Assembly (NCBI GenBank): GCA_016169945.1
Contig: JADLSH010000358.1
Coordinates: 4,187,001-4,251,000, forward strand
Direction of reading: 5' to 3'
From: Trachythela sp. YZ-2020
Lineage: Eukaryota > Cnidaria > Anthozoa > Malacalcyonacea > Clavulariidae
Length of the DNA stretch: 64,000 nucleotides
The notes below the pieces were generated by a model that did no database searches, was not told where the DNA came from, and saw only the letters and a program-made list of their open reading frames with translations. This document shows, piece after piece, positions 55,987-64,000 of this stretch. The position numbers were made by a program, and so were the translations under genes. Position 1 is the stretch's first letter, and each line of letters opens with the position of its first letter.

Positions 55987-57786
55987 GATAAGCAATGGCA
56001 TATTCTAGCCCAATAATTGTAACAATTTTATACTGGGTTTCGCTGATAAGCAATGGTGTCAATGGTATATTCCAGTGAGTTAATAGTAACACGTTTATTA
56101 AGAAATCGCTGAAAAGTAATAGAATATTCCCGTTCAATGATTGTAACAATTTTATACAAGGAATCGCGGATAAGTAATTGTATATTCCAGTGACATAATG
56201 GGAAGAAGTATATACAAGGTATCGCCGATAAGTAACGGTGTATTTCATTGAAATAATGGTAACAAGTTTGTACAAGGAATCGCTGATAAGCCATAGTATA
56301 TTCCAGTGACATAATGGTAACAAGTTTATAGAAGGTATCGTTAAAAAGCAATTTATGGTATATTCCAGTTCAGTGACGGTAAGAAGTTTATACAAGGTAT
56401 CATTGACAAGTAACAGCATATTCCAATCACATAATGGTAACAAGTCTATAAAGAATGAGTTGCTGATAAAGGTGTATTCCAGTTTGAAAACATGGTAAGA
56501 AGTTTATACAAGGAATTGCTGAAGGTAATGCTATATTCAATGGCAGTGGCATAATGGTAACAAGTTTATACCAGGTACGCTGAGAAGCAATGATATATTC
56601 CAGTCCAGTCATAGTAACACATTTATACAAGGTATCATTGATAAGTAATCGCATACTCCAGTCATACTTCTAGTTGGATAACATGGTAAGAAATTTATAC
56701 AAGGAATAGCTGAAGGTAATGCTATATCCCAGTGGCATAGTGGTGTGTACAATGTATCGCTGATAAGTAATGCAATTCTCCAGTGACATAATGCTAACAG
56801 ATCTATAGAAGGTATCGCTGATAAGCAATGGTATATTTCAGTTCAATCATGGTAACAAGTTTATACAAGGTATCATTGATAAGTAATGGCATATTGCAGT
56901 TCAATCATCGTAACAAGTTTGAACAAAGTATCGCTGCTAAGCAATGGTATATTCCAGTTCAATGATAGTAACAAGTTTATACAAGGTATCATTGATAAGT
57001 AATGGCATATTCCAGTCATATAATAGTAACAAGTTTATAAAGAATGACTCGCTGATAATGGTGTGTTCCAGTTGGATAACATGGTAAGATGTTTATACAA
57101 GGAATTGCTGAAGGTAATGCTATATTCCAGTAGCATAATCGTGTGCACAATGTATCGCTGATAAGTAATGCAATATTCCAGTGACATAATGGTAGAAAGT
57201 TTATACAAGCTATCGCTGATAAGTAATGTAATACTTTAGTGACATAATGGTAACAAGTTTATAGACGGAATCGCTGATAAGAAACAGTGAATTTCTTTGA
57301 CATAACGGTAACAAGTTTTACAAGGAATCGCTGATAAGCAATGGTATATGCCAGTGGCATAATGGTAATAAGTTTATACCAGATGTCGCTGATAACAATT
57401 GTATAATCCAGTTCAATCATGGCAACAAGTTTGTACAAAGTATCGCAGGTAAGCTATTGAATATTCCAGTTAAATGATTGTAACAAGTTTATACAAGGTA
57501 TCGCTGATAAGAAATTGTATATTTCAGTGACGTTATGGTAACAAGTTTTACAAGGTATCATTCATGAGTAATGGCATATTCTACTCACATAATGGTAACA
57601 AGATTATAAAGAATGACTTGCTGATAATGGTGTATTCCAGTTTGAGAACATGGTAATCAATTTATACAAGGAATTGCTGAAGGTGATACTATATTCGAGT
57701 GGCATAATGGTATGTACAAGGTATCGCTGATAAACAATGCTATATTCCAGTGACATAATGGTAACAAGTTTATACAAGGAATCGCT
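55987..57786. repeat. Higher-order unit, copy 5 (1800 bp)
   Basis: Private loss of one T in the T run near 57316 and private ATGGGAAG near 56200. Confidence 0.95.
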
Positions 57787-59586
57787 GATAAGCAATGGCA
57801 TATTCTAGCCCAATAATTGTAACAATTTTATACTGGGTTTCGCTGATAAGCAATGGTGTCAATGGTATATTCCAGTGAGTTAATAGTAACACGTTTATTA
57901 AGAAATCGCTGAAAAGTAATAGAATATTCCCGTTCAATGATTGTAACAATTTTATACAAGGAATCGCGGATAAGTAATTGTATATTCCAGTGACATAATG
58001 GTAAGAAGTATATACAAGGTATCGCCGATAAGTAACGGTGTATTTCATTGAAATAATGGTAACAAGTTTGTACAAGGAATCGCTGATAAGCCATAGTATA
58101 TTCCAGTGACATAATGGTAACAAGTTTATAGAAGGTATCGTTAAAAGCAATTTATGGTATATTCCAGTTCAGTGACGGTAAGAAGTTTATACAAGGTATC
58201 ATTGACAAGTAACAGCATATTCCAATCACATAATGGTAACAAGTCTATAAAGAATGAGTTGCTGATAAAGGTGTATTCCAGTTTGAAAACATGGTAAGAA
58301 GTTTATACAAGGAATTGCTGAAGGTAATGCTATATTCAATGGCAGTGGCATAATGGTAACAAGTTTATACCAGGTACGCTGAGAAGCAATGATATATTCC
58401 AGTCCAGTCATAGTAACACATTTATACAAGGTATCATTGATAAGTAATCGCATACTCCAGTCATACTTCTAGTTGGATAACATGGTAAGAAATTTATACA
58501 AGGAATAGCTGAAGGTAATGCTATATCCCAGTGGCATAGTGGTGTGTACAATGTATCGCTGATAAGTAATGCAATTCTCCAGTGACATAATGCTAACAGA
58601 TCTATAGAAGGTATCGCTGATAAGCAATGGTATATTTCAGTTCAATCATGGTAACAAGTTTATACAAGGTATCATTGATAAGTAATGGCATATTGCAGTT
58701 CAATCATCGTAACAAGTTTGAACAAAGTATCGCTGCTAAGCAATGGTATATTCCAGTTCAATGATAGTAACAAGTTTATACAAGGTATCATTGATAAGTA
58801 ATGGCATATTCCAGTCATATAATAGTAACAAGTTTATAAAGAATGACTCGCTGATAATGGTGTGTTCCAGTTGGATAACATGGTAAGATGTTTATACAAG
58901 GAATTGCTGAAGGTAATGCTATATTCCAGTAGCATAATCGTGTGCACAATGTATCGCTGATAAGTAATGCAATATTCCAGTGACATAATGGTAGAAAGTT
59001 TATACAAGCTATCGCTGATAAGTAATGTAATACTTTAGTGACATAATGGTAACAAGTTTATAGACGGAATCGCTGATAAGAAACAGTGAATTTCTTTGAC
59101 ATAACGGTAACAAGTTTTTACAAGGAATCGCTGATAAGCAATGGTATATGCCAGTGGCATAATGGTAATAAGTTTATACCAGATGTCGCTGATAACAATT
59201 GTATAATCCAGTTCAATCATGGCAACAAGTTTGTACAAAGTATCGCAGGTAAGCTATTGAATATTCCAGTTAAATGATTGTAACAAGTTTATACAAGGTA
59301 TCGCTGATAAGAAATTGTATATTTCAGTGACGTTATGGTAACAAGTTTTACAAGGTATCATTCATGAGTAATGGCATATTCTACTCACATAATGGTAACA
59401 AGATTATAAAGAATGACTTGCTGATAATGGTGTATTCCAGTTTGAGAACATGGTAATCAATTTATACAAGGAATTGCTGAAGGTGATACTATATTCGAGT
59501 GGCATAATGGTATGTACAAGGTATCGCTGATAAACAATGCTATATTCCAGTGACATAATGGTAACAAGTTTATACAAGGAATCGCT
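57787..59586. repeat. Higher-order unit, copy 6 (1800 bp)
   Basis: Same one-A loss as copy 3, at 58143. Confidence 0.95.
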
Positions 59587-61386
59587 GATAAGCAATGGCA
59601 TATTCTAGCCCAATAATTGTAACAATTTTATACTGGGTTTCGCTGATAAGCAATGGTGTCAATGGTATATTCCAGTGAGTTAATAGTAACACGTTTATTA
59701 AGAAATCGCTGAAAAGTAATAGAATATTCCCGTTCAATGATTGTAACAATTTTATACAAGGAATCGCGGATAAGTAATTGTATATTCCAGTGACATAATG
59801 GTAAGAAGTATATACAAGGTATCGCCGATAAGTAACGGTGTATTTCATTGAAATAATGGTAACAAGTTTGTACAAGGAATCGCTGATAAGCCATAGTATA
59901 TTCCAGTGACATAATGGTAACAAGTTTATAGAAGGTATCGTTAAAAAGCAATTTATGGTATATTCCAGTTCAGTGACGGTAAGAAGTTTATACAAGGTAT
60001 CATTGACAAGTAACAGCATATTCCAATCACATAATGGTAACAAGTCTATAAAGAATGAGTTGCTGATAAAGGTGTATTCCAGTTTGAAAACATGGTAAGA
60101 AGTTTATACAAGGAATTGCTGAAGGTAATGCTATATTCAATGGCAGTGGCATAATGGTAACAAGTTTATACCAGGTACGCTGAGAAGCAATGATATATTC
60201 CAGTCCAGTCATAGTAACACATTTATACAAGGTATCATTGATAAGTAATCGCATACCCAGTCATACTTCTAGTTGGATAACATGGTAAGAAATTTATACA
60301 AGGAATAGCTGAAGGTAATGCTATATCCCAGTGGCATAGTGGTGTGTACAATGTATCGCTGATAAGTAATGCAATTCTCCAGTGACATAATGCTAACAGA
60401 TCTATAGAAGGTATCGCTGATAAGCAATGGTATATTTCAGTTCAATCATGGTAACAAGTTTATACAAGGTATCATTGATAAGTAATGGCATATTGCAGTT
60501 CAATCATCGTAACAAGTTTGAACAAAGTATCGCTGCTAAGCAATGGTATATTCCAGTTCAATGATAGTAACAAGTTTATACAAGGTATCATTGATAAGTA
60601 ATGGCATATTCCAGTCATATAATAGTAACAAGTTTATAAAGAATGACTCGCTGATAATGGTGTGTTCCAGTTGGATAACATGGTAAGATGTTTATACAAG
60701 GAATTGCTGAAGGTAATGCTATATTCCAGTAGCATAATCGTGTGCACAATGTATCGCTGATAAGTAATGCAATATTCCAGTGACATAATGGTAGAAAGTT
60801 TATACAAGCTATCGCTGATAAGTAATGTAATACTTTAGTGACATAATGGTAACAAGTTTATAGACGGAATCGCTGATAAGAAACAGTGAATTTCTTTGAC
60901 ATAACGGTAACAAGTTTTTACAAGGAATCGCTGATAAGCAATGGTATATGCCAGTGGCATAATGGTAATAAGTTTATACCAGATGTCGCTGATAACAATT
61001 GTATAATCCAGTTCAATCATGGCAACAAGTTTGTACAAAGTATCGCAGGTAAGCTATTGAATATTCCAGTTAAATGATTGTAACAAGTTTATACAAGGTA
61101 TCGCTGATAAGAAATTGTATATTTCAGTGACGTTATGGTAACAAGTTTTACAAGGTATCATTCATGAGTAATGGCATATTCTACTCACATAATGGTAACA
61201 AGATTATAAAGAATGACTTGCTGATAATGGTGTATTCCAGTTTGAGAACATGGTAATCAATTTATACAAGGAATTGCTGAAGGTGATACTATATTCGAGT
61301 GGCATAATGGTATGTACAAGGTATCGCTGATAAACAATGCTATATTCCAGTGACATAATGGTAACAAGTTTATACAAGGAATCGCT
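59587..61386. repeat. Higher-order unit, copy 7 (1800 bp)
   Basis: One T missing in GCATAC(T)CCAG at 60254, shared only with copy 8. Confidence 0.95.
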
Positions 61387-63186
61387 GATAAGCAATGGCA
61401 TATTCTAGCCCAATAATTGTAACAATTTTATACTGGGTTTCGCTGATAAGCAATGGTGTCAATGGTATATTCCAGTGAGTTAATAGTAACACGTTTATTA
61501 AGAAATCGCTGAAAAGTAATAGAATATTCCCGTTCAATGATTGTAACAATTTTATACAAGGAATCGCGGATAAGTAATTGTATATTCCAGTGACATAATG
61601 GTAAGAAGTATATACAAGGTATCGCTGATAAGTAACGGTGTATTTCATTGAAATAATGGTAACAAGTTTGTACAAGGAATCGCTGATAAGCCATAGTATA
61701 TTCCAGTGACATAATGGTAACAAGTTTATAGAAGGTATCGTTAAAAAGCAATTTATGGTATATTCCAGTTCAGTGACGGTAAGAAGTTTATACAAGGTAT
61801 CATTGACAAGTAACAGCATATTCCAATCACATAATGGTAACAAGTCTATAAAGAATGAGTTGCTGATAAAGGTGTATTCCAGTTTGAAAACATGGTAAGA
61901 AGTTTATACAAGGAATTGCTGAAGGTAATGCTATATTCAATGGCAGTGGCATAATGGTAACAAGTTTATACCAGGTACGCTGAGAAGCAATGATATATTC
62001 CAGTCCAGTCATAGTAACACATTTATACAAGGTATCATTGATAAGTAATCGCATACCCAGTCATACTTCTAGTTGGATAACATGGTAAGAAATTTATACA
62101 AGGAATAGCTGAAGGTAATGCTATATCCCAGTGGCATAGTGGTGTGTACAATGTATCGCTGATAAGTAATGCAATTCTCCAGTGACATAATGCTAACAGA
62201 TCTATAGAAGGTATCGCTGATAAGCAATGGTATATTTCAGTTCAATCATGGTAACAAGTTTATACAAGGTATCATTGATAAGTAATGGCATATTGCAGTT
62301 CAATCATCGTAACAAGTTTGAACAAAGTATCGCTGCTAAGCAATGGTATATTCCAGTTCAATGATAGTAACAAGTTTATACAAGGTATCATTGATAAGTA
62401 ATGGCATATTCCAGTCATATAATAGTAACAAGTTTATAAAGAATGACTCGCTGATAATGGTGTGTTCCAGTTGGATAACATGGTAAGATGTTTATACAAG
62501 GAATTGCTGAAGGTAATGCTATATTCCAGTAGCATAATCGTGTGCACAATGTATCGCTGATAAGTAATGCAATATTCCAGTGACATAATGGTAGAAAGTT
62601 TATACAAGCTATCGCTGATAAGTAATGTAATACTTTAGTGACATAATGGTAACAAGTTTATAGACGGAATCGCTGATAAGAAACAGTGAATTTCTTTGAC
62701 ATAACGGTAACAAGTTTTTACAAGGAATCGCTGATAAGCAATGGTATATGCCAGTGGCATAATGGTAATAAGTTTATACCAGATGTCGCTGATAACAATT
62801 GTATAATCCAGTTCAATCATGGCAACAAGTTTGTACAAAGTATCGCAGGTAAGCTATTGAATATTCCAGTTAAATGATTGTAACAAGTTTATACAAGGTA
62901 TCGCTGATAAGAAATTGTATATTTCAGTGACGTTATGGTAACAAGTTTTACAAGGTATCATTCATGAGTAATGGCATATTCTACTCACATAATGGTAACA
63001 AGATTATAAAGAATGACTTGCTGATAATGGTGTATTCCAGTTTGAGAACATGGTAATCAATTTATACAAGGAATTGCTGAAGGTGATACTATATTCGAGT
63101 GGCATAATGGTATGTACAAGGTATCGCTGATAAACAATGCTATATTCCAGTGACATAATGGTAACAAGTTTATACAAGGAATCGCT
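61387..63186. repeat. Higher-order unit, copy 8 (1800 bp)
   Basis: Same T loss as copy 7 (62054). Private CGCTGATAAG for CGCCGATAAG at 61625. Confidence 0.95.
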
Positions 63187-63612
63187 GATAAGCAATGGCA
63201 TATTCTAGCCCAATAATTGTAACAATTTTATACTGGCTTTCGCTGATAAGCAATGTTGTCAATGGTATATTCCAGTGAGTTAATAGTAACACGTTTATTA
63301 AGAAATCGCTGAAAAGTAATAGAATATTCCCGTTCAATGATTGTAACAATTTTATACAAGGAATCGCGGATAAGTAATTGTATATTCCAGTGACATAATG
63401 GTAAGAAGTATATACAAGGTATCGCCGATAAGTAACGGTGTATTTCATTGAAATAATGGTAACAAGTTTGTACAAGGAATCGCTGATAAGCCATAGTATA
63501 TTCCAGTGACATAATGGTAACAAGTTTATAGAAGGTATCGTTAAAAAGCAATTTATGGTATATTCCAGTTCAGTGACGGTAAGAAGTTTATACAAGGTAT
63601 CATTGACAAGTA
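63187..63612. repeat. Higher-order unit, partial copy 9
   Basis: First about 426 bp of the unit, with more changes than the other copies (for example TGGCTTTCGC at 63235 and ATGTTGTC at 63253). Confidence 0.9.
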
Positions 63613-64000
63613 ATGGCATATTCCAGTCACATAATGGTAACAAGTTTATAAAGAATGACTCCCTGATAATGGTGTATTCCAGTTGGATAACATGGTAAGA
63701 AGTTTATACTAGGAACTGCTGAAGGTAATGCTATATTCCAGTGGCATAATGGTCTGTAGAATGTATCGCTGATAAGTAATGCAATATTCCAGTGAAATAA
63801 TGGCAACAAGTTTATACAAGGTATCGCTGATAAGTAATGTTATACTTTAGTGATATAATGGTAACAAGTTATGAAGGTATGCTGATAAGCAATGGTGTAT
63901 ATCATTGACATAATTGTAACAAGTTTTTACAAGGAATGGCTCATAAGACATGATATATTCGTGTGGCATAATGGTAACAAGTTTATTCAAGGTATCGCTG
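63613..64000. repeat. Right edge of the satellite in this window, diverged monomers
   Basis: Monomers no longer follow the higher-order unit exactly. They resemble the TTGGATAACATGG / GAAGGTAATGC block of the unit, and also the left-edge block near 48236. Confidence 0.85.

Larger units (their letters stand above)
47649..64000. repeat. Satellite array with higher-order structure
   Basis: The monomer is about 58 bp, with conserved words TCGCTGATAAG, GGTATATTCCAGT, GACATAATGGTAACAAG and TTTATACAAGG. The centre (48784-63612) is organised in higher-order units of 1800-1801 bp, each about 31 monomers. The edges are single, more diverged monomers. The array continues past the window. Open frames on both strands recur with the repeat period and drift through all frames because 58 is not a multiple of three, so they are not genes. 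Such arrays are typical of centromeric or other heterochromatin. Confidence 0.97.

Noticed and set aside
48659..63809. Many open frames of 60-193 codons in the satellite, on both strands
   Set aside because: They recur with the 1.8-kb period, have no family signature and drift through all frames with the 58-bp monomer. Repeat by-products, not genes.
47649..64000. Array read as a CRISPR-like repeat/spacer locus
   Set aside because: The whole monomer varies continuously with no constant-repeat/unique-spacer pattern, and the window is eukaryotic.

Overview
This is a eukaryotic, metazoan nuclear window: AT-rich, with spliced exons, non-LTR and LTR retrotransposons, MITE-like DNA elements and a large satellite array. 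There are no operons, rRNA genes or convincing tRNA genes. The mix (CR1/L2-like LINEs, Ty3/gypsy and BEL/Pao elements, hAT- and Harbinger-like MITEs, SAP and THAP domain fragments, a hammerhead ribozyme) suggests a marine invertebrate, most likely a cnidarian. That assignment is inference; no sequence here identifies the species.

Layout. 1-3.1 kb: a possible host exon at the left edge, a recently duplicated 138-bp repeat, and directly downstream of its second copy a complete hammerhead ribozyme (1883-1926). 3.15-6.6 kb: a broken LINE on the minus strand. 8.09-10.55 kb: a 2.46-kb element with long terminal inverted repeats that encloses a possible terminal exon. 11.97-12.97 kb: at least three phase-compatible minus-strand exons of an unrecognised host gene encoding a coiled-coil protein. 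13.66-16.17 kb: a BEL/Pao LTR element with intact LTRs and a 5-bp target duplication, in which a deletion fused gag to the integrase C-terminus in one 708-codon frame. 18.72-18.89 kb: another unrecognised minus-strand exon. 19.2-24.66 kb: a decayed Ty3/gypsy element with a 5'-truncated LINE inside its integrase region. 25.2-30.1 kb: four MITE-like elements, two with clear target duplications. 31.8-32.2 kb: SAP and THAP domain fragments facing each other. 35.7-39.2 kb: a broken LINE carrying a dispersed repeat, then a BEL/Pao RNase H fragment. 40.2-41.2 kb: an inverted duplication running into six copies of a roughly 58-bp tandem repeat. 44.9-47.6 kb: a reverse-transcriptase-like fragment and a 5'-truncated LINE.

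47.65-64.0 kb is one satellite array. Its monomer is about 58 bp, and about 31 monomers make a higher-order unit of 1800-1801 bp, present in eight full copies and one partial copy at about 99% identity by eye. More divergent monomers lie on both sides, and the array runs off the right edge. Open frames in the array are a by-product of the repeat.

The strongest items are the hammerhead ribozyme, the higher-order satellite, the gag-integrase fusion and the spliced minus-strand gene. The host-gene evidence is splice sites, phase and open frames only; none of those proteins is recognised.
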